NCBI GenBank assembly: GCA_036796255.1
Contig: DAIRDH010000043.1
Coordinates: forward strand, 1-28,101
Origin: T3Sed10-241 sp036796255
Lineage (GTDB): Bacteria; Bacteroidota; Bacteroidia; Flavobacteriales_D; Cryomorphaceae
DNA: 28,101 nt
Direction: 5' to 3'
Under the pieces are notes generated by a model. It did not search any database, was not told the DNA's origin, and worked only from the letters and a program-made list of their open reading frames with translations. Shown piece after piece: positions 16,967-25,700 of the stretch. Each line of letters begins with the position of its first letter. Position 1 is the stretch's first letter. Both the position numbers and the translations under genes were made by a program.

Positions 16967-19468
16967 ATGAGCACAAAACCTGCTAAATATCTACCTTTAA
17001 GAAGCCTTTGGCTTTTGACATCAATACTCCTCCTTGCCGTTGGGCCGCTGCTTGGGCAAAAAACAATAGTATCGGGCACAGTGTACGATGCTGAGACTAA
17101 AGAACCTTTACCCTTCGTCAACATTGGTTTTAAGGGAAGCAAAATAGGAACGACTTCAAACCTGGAAGGGGAGTATTACATTGACACTTACTACGCCACT
17201 GACTCGCTCACCGCATCATTTATAGGGTATAAACCCCTTTCAATCAAAGTGAGGCTCGATATACCCCAAGTACTCGACTTTGCCTTGGAAGAGGGCTCTG
17301 TAAGCCTTGGCGAAGTGGTAATCAGTGGTAAAGATGTTGAGAATCCAGCCCATGTGATTCTGAAAAAAGTGATCAACAACAAGCCCATCAACAACCGCGA
17401 AAAGCTGGATGCCTACCAATACGAAAGCTACAATAAGATACAGTTTGACCTCAACAACCTTGGCGAGAAGTTTACCAAAAGGAAAGTTTTTAAAGATTTC
17501 GACTTCATCTTTGACAATATAGATTCAAGCACAGCCAAAGTGTCTTTGCCATTTTTCATTACCGAGACCATTTCCGACTATTACTTTCAGCGCAGTCCGC
17601 GAGGACGCAAAGAAGTGATCAAGGCCACCCGGGTATCGGGAATCAACAATGAGAGCATCTCTCAATTTATGGGACAGATGTACCAGGACGTGAACATTTA
17701 CAACAATACGCTCAACATTTTTGGAAAGAACTTTACCAGCCCCATTTCGGGTTTCGGACTCGGATTCTACCGATACTATCTGGTAGACAGCATGTTTATA
17801 GACAGCAAATGGTGTTACCGTCTCGATTTCCATCCCAGAAACGAGAATGAGCTCGTCTTTGAAGGGCACATGTGGATCAATGACACCACCTATGCTGTAA
17901 AAGAGATTGAAGCCCGCATTTTAAAGAGTGCCAATATCAACTTTATCAGCGACTTGCTGGTGAAGCATGAATATGATGAGGTAGAAAGGGAAGTATGGAT
18001 GCTCACAAAAGAGAACCTCATCGCCGACTTTTCACTTGTAGACAGTGAATCAGGCTTTTACGGCCGAAGAACCGTTTCATACCAGGACTTTGTAATCAAT
18101 GAGCCCAGAGAGCCCGAGTTTTATGCCGGGGCTGAATTCGTGCATATCAATGATGATGCAAATGACAAAGAGGATACCTTTTGGCAATCGGCGCGGCACG
18201 AAGAGATGAGCAGCAATGAGCAAGCCATCTATGACATGGTCGATAGCCTGAAGACCAATCCCCGCTTTCTCACTTACGTGGATGTAATCAACTTCCTCAT
18301 ACAGGGCTACAAGAAATATGGAAAGATCGAAGTCGGGCCGGTTTTTACCTTTCTCAGCTTCAACCAGGTAGAAGGGCTGAGGCCAAAATTCGGTTTGCGA
18401 ACGAGCAACGACTTCAGCAAAGACATGATTTTGGAAGGCCATGTGGCTTATGGCCTGCGGGATGAAGCCTGGAAATACAGCATAGGCGGAAGGCGCCTGC
18501 TGGGGCGAAAACCCCGGCAAATGGTGGGCGCCTACTATTCGCGCGAGCTGGAACTGGTGGGGCAGGTCCCCGTGTTTTTTCCCCGCGATCACTGGGTACA
18601 ATTCTTCACGGTGCGCAATCCACAAGACAGGCTCATGTTCAACCAACAGCTCCGCCTATTTGCCGAAAGGGAATGGTTTACTGGATTTAGCACCTTACTG
18701 GAATTTCGCCGGCAGCGGCTCGAGTCAAGGGGTGCCTGGGAGTTTGAAAGGCAAGAGATGGGTGGAGAAGATGTCACCGCCATTGTGAATATTCCCTCCA
18801 TCATTACAAGCGAGATATCGCTGGGCACCCGGTTCGCCTACCGCGAAACCTTTGTTGACGGGGAATTTGAACGCCTCAGCCTTGGCAGCAAGTATCCCAT
18901 CATCAGCGCACGGTTTGACATGGGGGTATCCGGATTGTTTGGATCTGAGTATGATTACCAGCGCCTTACAGTAAAACTTTCGGATAGGGTGCCGCTTGGA
19001 CCTTTCGGCAGTTTTCTCTGGAGGGCTGAAGGTGGACAAACATGGGGAAACGCACCTTATCCGCTGCAGTTTATTCACGCGGGCGACGAGTCGATCTTCT
19101 TCAACTCACAAGCTTTCAACACCATGAATTTCTTTGAATTTGTAAGCAGCGAATACCTTAGCCTTAAGGCGGAGTACAAAATGGAAGGACTGATATTGAA
19201 CAAAATTCCTCTTTTTCAGAAGCTGAAGTGGCGTGAAGTCGTGGGCGTAAATGCCATTGCAGGGAGCTACCGTCAAGGCAATTCAGAAGAATTTCTGCTG
19301 CCCGACCGCACCTTTGCGCTCGATGATGGCCCATTTGCGGAAGCATATGTTGGGATCGAGAACATCTTCAAATTCGTGCGGCTCGATGCCATGTGGCGGC
19401 TCAGCTACCGCGATAAAGTAAATGCGCGTAACTTTGGCTTGTTTATTGGATTCCAAATCCAGTTTTAA
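16967..19468 (+). CDS. DUF5686 outer-membrane protein with N-terminal carboxypeptidase-regulatory-like domain
   Basis: An 833-aa protein. A hydrophobic signal segment (LWLLTSILLLAVGPLLG) ends near residue 31. A CarboxypepD_reg-like beta-sandwich follows at about 33-120, with VSGTVYDAETKEPLPFVNIG, GTTSNLEGEYYI and SFIGYKPLSI, the same plug-adjacent domain seen in SusC-like proteins. The rest fits DUF5686: an N-terminal part beginning NPAHVILKKVINNK and a long C-terminal region of amphipathic strands ending FGLFIGFQIQF, as expected of an outer-membrane barrel. It is not a SusC/TonB receptor, as no TonB box or plug was recognised. The function of DUF5686 is not established. It lies between tatC and lptB on the same strand, 59 nt after tatC and 9 nt before lptB. 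Confidence 0.85.
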   Translation: MSTKPAKYLPLRSLWLLTSILLLAVGPLLGQKTIVSGTVYDAETKEPLPFVNIGFKGSKIGTTSNLEGEYYIDTYYATDSLTASFIGYKPLSIKVRLDIPQVLDFALEEGSVSLGEVVISGKDVENPAHVILKKVINNKPINNREKLDAYQYESYNKIQFDLNNLGEKFTKRKVFKDFDFIFDNIDSSTAKVSLPFFITETISDYYFQRSPRGRKEVIKATRVSGINNESISQFMGQMYQDVNIYNNTLNIFGKNFTSPISGFGLGFYRYYLVDSMFIDSKWCYRLDFHPRNENELVFEGHMWINDTTYAVKEIEARILKSANINFISDLLVKHEYDEVEREVWMLTKENLIADFSLVDSESGFYGRRTVSYQDFVINEPREPEFYAGAEFVHINDDANDKEDTFWQSARHEEMSSNEQAIYDMVDSLKTNPRFLTYVDVINFLIQGYKKYGKIEVGPVFTFLSFNQVEGLRPKFGLRTSNDFSKDMILEGHVAYGLRDEAWKYSIGGRRLLGRKPRQMVGAYYSRELELVGQVPVFFPRDHWVQFFTVRNPQDRLMFNQQLRLFAEREWFTGFSTLLEFRRQRLESRGAWEFERQEMGGEDVTAIVNIPSIITSEISLGTRFAYRETFVDGEFERLSLGSKYPIISARFDMGVSGLFGSEYDYQRLTVKLSDRVPLGPFGSFLWRAEGGQTWGNAPYPLQFIHAGDESIFFNSQAFNTMNFFEFVSSEYLSLKAEYKMEGLILNKIPLFQKLKWREVVGVNAIAGSYRQGNSEEFLLPDRTFALDDGPFAEAYVGIENIFKFVRLDAMWRLSYRDKVNARNFGLFIGFQIQF

Positions 19469-19477
19469 ACCCACCGC

Positions 19478-20212
19478 ATGAAGCTATACGCCCAGGATCT
19501 GATCAAAAAGTACAAAAGCCGAACGGTGGTAAACCAGGTGTCGGTGGAAGTGAATCAAGGTGAAATCGTCGGATTGCTAGGCCCCAATGGCGCTGGTAAG
19601 ACTACAACCTTTTACATGATCGTGGGATTGGTATCGCCCAATGCCGGCCGCATATACCTCGACAAGCTCGAAATCACAAAACATGCAATGTACGAGCGCG
19701 CGCAGCTTGGCATTGGCTACCTGCCGCAAGAGGCAAGCGTATTTCGAAAACTGAGTGTGGAAGACAACATCATGTCGGTGCTGCAAATGACCAAGATGAG
19801 CAAAAAAGAGCAGGTGATGAAGATGGAGGCACTGCTTGATGAATTTGGCCTGCAACACGTGCGCAAGAACCGGGGCGACTTCCTCTCAGGAGGTGAGCGC
19901 CGACGTACCGAAATTGCCAGATCACTCGCAGTAGATCCAAAATTTATTCTGCTCGATGAGCCTTTCGCCGGTGTGGACCCTATTGCGGTTGAAGACATTC
20001 AAACCATTGTGGCCCAGCTCAAAAACAAGAACATTGGCATTCTCATTACAGACCACAATGTGCAGGAGACCCTCTCCATTACCGACAGGGCTTACCTGCT
20101 TTTTGAAGGTAGAATCTTAAAGGCCGGTACGGCCGAGGAGCTGGCAGCTGATGAGCAAGTGCGCAAGGTGTATCTTGGAAAGCACTTTGAGCTGAAGCGG
20201 AAGACGTTTTAA
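19478..20212 (+). CDS. lptB: LPS export ABC transporter ATP-binding protein LptB
   Basis: A 244-aa cytosolic ATPase that drives lipopolysaccharide extraction from the inner membrane with LptF/LptG. It has Walker A GPNGAGKT (35-42), Q-loop region GYLPQEASVFRKL, ABC signature LSGGERRR (136-143), Walker B FILLDE (156-161) and switch His193 in ITDHNV. The LptB-specific stretch LLDEPFAGVDPIAVEDIQ separates it from other ABC ATPases. The length is normal. It starts 9 nt after the DUF5686 stop. The last 37 codons plus stop (20099-20212) have a diverged second copy 327 nt downstream (20426-20539), without any indel between the copies. Confidence 0.95.
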   Translation: MKLYAQDLIKKYKSRTVVNQVSVEVNQGEIVGLLGPNGAGKTTTFYMIVGLVSPNAGRIYLDKLEITKHAMYERAQLGIGYLPQEASVFRKLSVEDNIMSVLQMTKMSKKEQVMKMEALLDEFGLQHVRKNRGDFLSGGERRRTEIARSLAVDPKFILLDEPFAGVDPIAVEDIQTIVAQLKNKNIGILITDHNVQETLSITDRAYLLFEGRILKAGTAEELAADEQVRKVYLGKHFELKRKTF

Positions 20213-20289
20213 GGTTTTTTAGGGAGAATTTGGAGGGGAGGAATGGGGAATGGGCAATTAAAAAATAAATTTAATTGTTTAATCATGAA

Positions 20290-20322
20290 GACCTTACAGG
20301 TTCAAAAAAAACCTGTCAGGTC
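20290..20322. repeat. REP-like palindrome
   Basis: GACCTTACAGGTT and AACCTGTCAGGTC are inverted copies matching at 12 of 13 positions around a 7-nt loop containing six consecutive A. From memory, near-identical palindromes are scattered between genes in many Bacteroidota genomes; only one copy is in this window. Confidence 0.65.
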
Positions 20323-20357
20323 GTGCTTGGAAGGGAGATCATGTGCTTACTAAGTTT

Positions 20358-20421
20358 GGGCGAATGCCCAATATCCTGCTGTAAAATACTCAACAGGTTC
20401 CGCAGGGCGAATGCCCAGCGG
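20358..20421. repeat. Two direct copies of GGGCGAATGCCCA, the second in an extended hairpin
   Basis: Each 13-mer is itself a hairpin (GGGC, GAAT loop, GCCC). The copies are at 20358-20370 and 20405-20417. The second is flanked by CCGC (20400-20403) and GCGG (20418-20421), making a two-part stem interrupted by one A-A mismatch. The hairpin ends 4 nt before the lptB-like fragment begins. Confidence 0.6.
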
Positions 20422-20425
20422 AGCG

Positions 20426-20539
20426 GTTTTCGAAGGAAGAATTCTGAAAGCCGGCACTGCCGAGGAGCTGGCAGATGATGAGCAAGTGCGCAAAGTGTAC
20501 CTTAGCAAGCACTTCGAGCTCAAGCGAAAAACATTTTAA
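20426..20539 (+). pseudogene. Truncated second copy of the lptB 3' end (37 codons and stop)
   Basis: Translation in the frame starting GTT gives VFEGRILKAGTAEELADDEQ and continues to ELKRKTF and a TAA. It aligns to LptB residues 208-244 with 34 of 37 residues identical. At DNA level I count 95 of 114 identical positions and no indels; of 17 differing codons, 14 are synonymous. That pattern shows the copy diverged while under protein-level selection, so it was part of a working lptB before truncation. A 35-nt block (20132-20166 and 20459-20493) differs at only one base. It has no start codon of its own and no upstream homology, so it is a remnant, not a gene. Confidence 0.9.
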
Positions 20540-20545
20540 ATTTTA

Positions 20546-20806
20546 TCAGGCATGCTCCACCTCGGTGAGGCTGAAGTGGTACTGCTCCATGATCGGGTTG
20601 GCCAGAAGGCGCTTGCATGCTTCTTCCACTTTGGCTTGGGCCACCTGCTTCGATTCAGCATTGACATACAGGGTGATATGCTTACCGATACGCACATTGG
20701 TGATGACTTCCAGGCCGAGGTTTTTCATACTTGAGGTCACCGCTTTTCCCTGTGGGTCGAGCAAAGCCTCGAGGGGCATAATGTCAATTGCTGCTTTGAA
20801 TTCCAT
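20546..20806 (-). CDS. purS: Phosphoribosylformylglycinamidine synthase subunit PurS
   Basis: An 86-aa protein matching PurS, the small subunit that bridges PurQ and the small form of PurL in the FGAM synthase step of purine synthesis. Characteristic features are the N-terminal FKAAIDIMPLEALLDPQGKA, the central LGLEVITNVRIGKHITLYV and the C-terminal CKRLLANPIMEQYHF. Length is normal for the family. The ATG lies 23 nt inside the end of pssA, so the two are very probably cotranscribed and translationally coupled. No purL or purQ is in the window. Confidence 0.9.
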   Translation of the reverse strand: MEFKAAIDIMPLEALLDPQGKAVTSSMKNLGLEVITNVRIGKHITLYVNAESKQVAQAKVEEACKRLLANPIMEQYHFSLTEVEHA

Positions 20807-21536
20807 GTTGTTGGCTTCTGAAATTGTTAATTACCGATAGTACGAGGTACAAAAGTAATATTATCGGGACAGCCTTTACGGCAAAAATGGCCAAAAGTAC
20901 GATTGACAAAAGCACGAGCAAGTATTTGAATTCATTGCCTTTGACGCCATACCCTTTAAATTTCAATGCAATAAGCGGAAATGGAGCAACCATGAGTACG
21001 GCAAAAACGAGGCTGCTCAAGGCCACTGCCAAAGGCGTATTCAAATACCATCCGTAGGCCGCATCCAGTGCAGTATCGCCCAGCGAATATTCAGAAACGA
21101 GCAGCACCGCCACCCAGAAAAGGGCTACAGCAGGTGTGGGCATGCCGATAAACTGATCAGACTGCCGCGTATCAATGTTGAAAATGGCCAGACGATATGC
21201 TGCCATGGCGCCCATAAGCAGCGGAGCAAAACCGACTGCAATTGCAGCTACTCCTTGCGGAATATTGCTGAGGCTTCCAAGAATGTGCAGTGAAATGAAT
21301 ACAGGCGCTGCTCCGAATGTCACCATATCGGCCAGGGAATCGAGCTGCTTGCCCAATTCACCCGACACTCCTAGCGCCCTGGCAATCAGGCCATCAAAAA
21401 AATCAAATACAGCCGCCAACAAAATTAGGTAGGCCGCTATATTCAGGTATCCCTGAAAGATAAAATAGATGGAGAGCAATCCACAAATTAAATTACTCAG
21501 GGTGAAAAGATTAGGAATTTGAGATTTAAGGCCCAT
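20784..21536 (-). CDS. pssA: CDP-diacylglycerol-serine O-phosphatidyltransferase
   Basis: A 250-aa inner-membrane enzyme that makes phosphatidylserine, the precursor of phosphatidylethanolamine, from CDP-diacylglycerol and serine. The CDP-alcohol phosphatidyltransferase signature (DG..AR........G...D...D) is complete in the stretch from DGLIARALG to LDSLAD. About seven or eight hydrophobic segments are present, and the protein opens SQIPNLFTLSNLICG as in Bacteroidota PssA. I chose ATG 21536 (MGLKSQIPNLF); an ATG at 21566 would add ten residues that do not fit the family. It is divergent from porV2 and overlaps purS at its 3' end. Confidence 0.92.
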   Translation of the reverse strand: MGLKSQIPNLFTLSNLICGLLSIYFIFQGYLNIAAYLILLAAVFDFFDGLIARALGVSGELGKQLDSLADMVTFGAAPVFISLHILGSLSNIPQGVAAIAVGFAPLLMGAMAAYRLAIFNIDTRQSDQFIGMPTPAVALFWVAVLLVSEYSLGDTALDAAYGWYLNTPLAVALSSLVFAVLMVAPFPLIALKFKGYGVKGNEFKYLLVLLSIVLLAIFAVKAVPIILLLYLVLSVINNFRSQQHGIQSSN

Positions 21537-21542
21537 TGCCGG

Positions 21543-21550
21543 CGAAATTA
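21543..21550 (-). promoter_or_regulatory. Putative -7 element of the pssA-purS operon
   Basis: On the minus strand TAATTTCG, one base from TAnnTTTG, ends 6 nt before the pssA ATG at 21536. Confidence 0.35.
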
Positions 21551-21604
21551 ACCATTCAAAGTGCAATTTTTTCGGAACTTCACGTTTTAATTTCCGTTAA
21601 GGTG

Positions 21605-21614
21605 TTTACTTTCG
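21605..21614 (+). promoter_or_regulatory. Putative -7 element of the porV2-porU2 operon
   Basis: TTTACTTTCG, nearly the same as the TTTACTTTGC element before ribD, lies 4 nt before the porV2 ATG at 21619. No clear -33 TTG was found. Confidence 0.4.
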
Positions 21615-21618
21615 GCCA

Positions 21619-22713
21619 ATGTGGATTAAAAATCGGTTCTCCCCTGCGATTCTAATGTTCTGTGTTCTGCTGGCATCCGCCATGGAGCTCAGCGCCCAGA
21701 CGCGCAAATTCAGCAACGCTTTTATGGAAATAGGCGTCGGTGCGCGCGCCTTCGGTATGTCGGGCGCCAATGCGGCCAGCGTGCAGGATGTTACAGCGGG
21801 GTATTGGAACCCTTCGGCGCTGACCGACATGAAAGCCGACCTGGATATAGCCGCCATGCACGCGGAATACTTTGCAGGCATCGCGCAGTACGACTATGGT
21901 GGGGTAGCCAAAAGAATCGATTCTACAAAAACCCTTGCGCTCTCCTTCATGCGTTTCGGCATTGACAATATACCCAACACCACCCAGCTTTACGATGCCG
22001 ATGGCAACCTGAACTACGACCGCATCACCACCTTCTCGGCGGTCGATTATGCCTTCTTTGTATCGTACGCCCAGCAGCTAAAGGTGAAAGGCCTCTCCTG
22101 GGGTGCCAATGTGAAAGTGATTCACCGCTCTATAGGCAGTTTTGCCAAGAGCTGGGGATTTGGCATCGACCTGGCCGCTACATATCGTGTCAAGAACTGG
22201 CGCTTCGCAGCGGTGGGCCGCGACATCACGAGCACTTACAATGCCTGGAACTACAGCCTGGATGAGGAAACCCAACGCGTATTTATCGCCACAGGCAATG
22301 AGCTGCCGGAAAATGGACTTGAGATTACCCTGCCCCGCTTCGTGCTCGGCGCTTCCTATCATAAAGAGCTGGGCAAGTTCAGCATGCTCGGCGAAGTCAA
22401 CGCCATCATCAGTACCGATGGCAAAAGAAATACGCTGCTTGTGGGCGATCCCTTCAGCCTTGACCCCCTGATGGGAATTGAGGCAGGTTACCTCAACATG
22501 GTATACCTGCGGGCCGGTGTGGGCAACCTGCAGCGCATCAAGACTTTCCGCAATACGGAAGAGTGGACGGTTCAACCCAATGTGGGCCTCGGCCTGCGCC
22601 TGGGTCGCTTCTACCTTGATTATGCCCTGACCAATATCGGGGATTTGTCGGGAGGATTGTATTCCAATGTATTCTCCCTAAGGCTCGAGATCAACAAAAA
22701 GCAAAGCGAGTGA
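21619..22713 (+). CDS. porV2: PorV2-type T9SS outer-membrane protein (PorV family)
   Basis: A 364-aa protein with a signal peptide (cleavage near ELSAQ, about residue 28) followed by a PorV/FadL-like barrel. The N-terminal motif MEIGVGARAFGMSGANAAS, then VTAGYWNPSAL, fits the PorV2 type, where I recall an IGV.AR.LGM form, rather than classical PorV with its PDAR..GMG form. PorV proteins bind T9SS cargo tails and shuttle them to the PorU sortase. The last strands end NVFSLRLEIN with a short polar tail. It overlaps the sortase gene by 4 nt (GTGA), which supports a working pair. The PorV-versus-PorV2 assignment is from memory of the families and would need a search. Confidence 0.8.
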   Translation: MWIKNRFSPAILMFCVLLASAMELSAQTRKFSNAFMEIGVGARAFGMSGANAASVQDVTAGYWNPSALTDMKADLDIAAMHAEYFAGIAQYDYGGVAKRIDSTKTLALSFMRFGIDNIPNTTQLYDADGNLNYDRITTFSAVDYAFFVSYAQQLKVKGLSWGANVKVIHRSIGSFAKSWGFGIDLAATYRVKNWRFAAVGRDITSTYNAWNYSLDEETQRVFIATGNELPENGLEITLPRFVLGASYHKELGKFSMLGEVNAIISTDGKRNTLLVGDPFSLDPLMGIEAGYLNMVYLRAGVGNLQRIKTFRNTEEWTVQPNVGLGLRLGRFYLDYALTNIGDLSGGLYSNVFSLRLEINKKQSE

Positions 22714-25700
22714 AGAAACTTTTACTGCTGACTTTTCTGTTCGCATGTAGCATTGTCCAAGGCCAGCCTTTCGGCAATGAATGGATCACGTATAGCCAGC
22801 GGTATTATAAAATTCCCATTGCCGAAGACGGAGTATACCGCATCACCTTCAATGACCTGGCCAATGTGGGGATTCCGGTATCCAGTATCAACCCGCAATT
22901 TATTCAAATGTATGCCAATGGCGAGCCCCTGCCTGTTTATATCGAGGGCGAAGCCGATGGCATATTCAACTCCGGCGATTACATCGAATTTGTAGGGCGC
23001 AAGAACGACGGACGCAAGGAGAGCGCACTCTTCCCATCGCCCGAAGCGCATGCCAATACCGACTACAGCCTTTACAACGATACGCTCTACCACTTCATCA
23101 CCTGGGGCAATCAGGGCGGCAATGCCCGCATTCAGGTAGAAAGTGATGAGGCCTTTGGTGCATATACGCCCGCAGCCCATATCTGGAAACAATCGCGATT
23201 GCTCTATACCAATGTATATTACCAGGGTGAGTTGGACGGCTTTGGGGTATCATCACCGCTATACACAGCCGGTGAGGGATGGATGAGCAGCCGCTTTGGT
23301 TTTCCCGGAGGCTCACAGGCGCTTAACGCAAATGTGCCTACACCAATGGCCTACACAGCCGAGGGAGCACCCAATGCCCGGGTAGAAAGTGTATCGGCCA
23401 GTGCCTCCAATGCCATATCAGCGACCGCCAACAACCACCATTTGCAAATAAGGTACGGCAGTGGCAATATTTTGGCGATAGACCACCAATTTGCAGGCTA
23501 CAAGCTCAACCGATTCGACTTTAACATTCCCGCATCAGCAATTGGGGCCAACACAAGCATACGCCATGAGGTGCAAAACAGCCTTGGCGTGGCCAGTGAT
23601 TACCAGGCTGTGGCCAAAATAGCCATTACCTACCCTCACCTTACCGATCTGGGCGGGGTCAATGAATTCAGGTTCATATACCAGCTCAACCCCAGCCAGA
23701 ACAAAACCCGTTTTGACCTGAGCGGCATCACAGGAGGCAATCCCGTAATTTACACCCAAGGCAGCACGACGCGGCGCATTGTAATGAGCCCCAATGCAGG
23801 CAATTGGCGGGCCCTTGTTCCCAATAGCTTTATCGACGATGAATTTGAATGCTTTTTGGTGAGCAATGCCGGCATCAAAGCTATTCCTGGTATTGAAATC
23901 GCCGCCAACAATGGATTCTTCACCAATTTTGGCCAAAGCCAAATAGACTCGGCATTCCTTATCGTAACCCACGAGAGCCTTTTGGCTTCAGCCCAGGCCT
24001 ATAGCAATTACCGCCAGCAGCGCTTCAATACAGTGTTGGCCAATGTCGACGAAATCTATGATCAATTTGGCTATGGGGTCAACAAGAGCGGTATGGCATT
24101 GCGCAATTATTGCAACTACCTGCTCAATACCTGGACTGCGCCACCTCAATACTTGCTCCTGCTTGGCAAGAGCGTGAGGGAAGCCCGGGAAGGCAACTCG
24201 CCGGGCGCCCGTGAGAATGCAGATTTCTTCCAGCGCAACCTCGTACCCTCATTGGGCTATCCCTCCAGTGACAACTACATCACCGCCGGCCTAGTCAACA
24301 CCACGCTGGAGCCGGCCATACGCACGGGGCGCATCAGTGCGCGCAATGCCATGGAGGTTGACTGGTACCTGCAAAAGGTGCAAGCTTTTGAAGCACAGCC
24401 CCACGCCGAATGGATGAAAAATGTATTGCATTTTGGTGGAGGTGCAAATGTGAATGAACAGACTACTTTTGCAAATTACCTTCAGCAGTACGGTCAAATC
24501 ATTCAGGATTCGAGCTTTGCAGGGGTCACGCATTCTTTTTTGAAAAGCAGTACAGCCCCTGTGCAAATCAATGTATCGCAAGAGATTACAGAGCTGATAG
24601 AAAGTGGCACCTCATTGCTCACTTTCTTTGGCCATGCCACCGCCGATGGATTTGACCAGAGCATTGACAACCCCGAAAACTTTGACTGGAACGGGCGCCA
24701 TCCCTTACTCCTAGGCAACTCCTGCTTCACCGGCGACTTTCACAGCCCGGGCTATGGCAGCACAAGCGAGCGATTTACCATCATGAACGGCAAAGGTGTG
24801 ATTGGTTTTATCGCTTCTGTAAAATTGGGTTTTGCGCCTTACCTGAACATTTACAGCCGGAAGTTCTACGAGCACCTTTCCGTCACCAATTACGGGGGCA
24901 CCATTGGCGACCACATACGGCGCACGGTAAGCGATATTCAATTTTCGCTTGGCAGCACCCCCAACCTGTTTATGGTCAATACCTGCCTTGGCAAAAGCCT
25001 TCAAGGCGACCCCGCGATTGTGTTGAACTCATGGCCCTACCCCGACCTGTCCATCAGCGAGAACGACATCTTCTTCACACCTGAGAACATCACCGCTGAG
25101 ATTGACAGCTTTAGCATCAATGTGGTGGTGACCAACCTGGCGCGGGGTACCAACCAACCTTTTAACGTGCTCATTGAGCATACCACCCCTGAGGGCGGTA
25201 CCAACGGCAACTATACCCGCAGCATCAATGGCCTGATGTACAAGGACACCGTGAGCATTAAGCTGCCCATCGACCCGCAGTTTGGCCTGGGACTGCACCG
25301 CTTCGACGTGTTTGTTGACCTTCCGGAAAATGCCGTACAAGAAATGCCCGGCTTTGAATTTGTGAACAATGAGGTGCGCAATTTAGAGCTCTTGATCAGC
25401 AATGGGGGCATTGTGCCGATCTATCCCTACAACTATGCAGTGATCCCTGAACAGGGTGTCACCCTCCGCGCATCCACTGGCAATCCGCTTGCTGCAGAGC
25501 GCACCTACCGCATTGAAATTGACACGACCGACACCTTCAACAGCCCCTTGCTTAGCAGCACTGAAATCACCCAGAGCGGAGGAATCGTGGAGTGGACTCC
25601 CACCCTGAATTACCCCGACAGCATGGTTTACTTCTGGCGGGCACGCGATAACAATGCCGAGGAGTCTAATTGGCGAGAAAGCAGTTTTCAATACATTCCC

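Larger units (their letters stand above)
20213..20545. repeat. Repeat-rich spacer between lptB and purS
   Basis: This 333-nt region holds no intact gene. It starts G-rich, then A/T-rich (about 20255-20282). It carries a long palindrome (20290-20322), two copies of GGGCGAATGCCCA (20358-20370 and 20405-20417), the second inside a stronger hairpin, and then the broken copy of the lptB 3' end. Confidence 0.8.

Noticed and set aside
20275..20478. A 67-codon open frame in the lptB-purS spacer
   Set aside because: It runs through palindromes and out of frame through the lptB remnant; the translation is Arg/Cys-rich and not protein-like.
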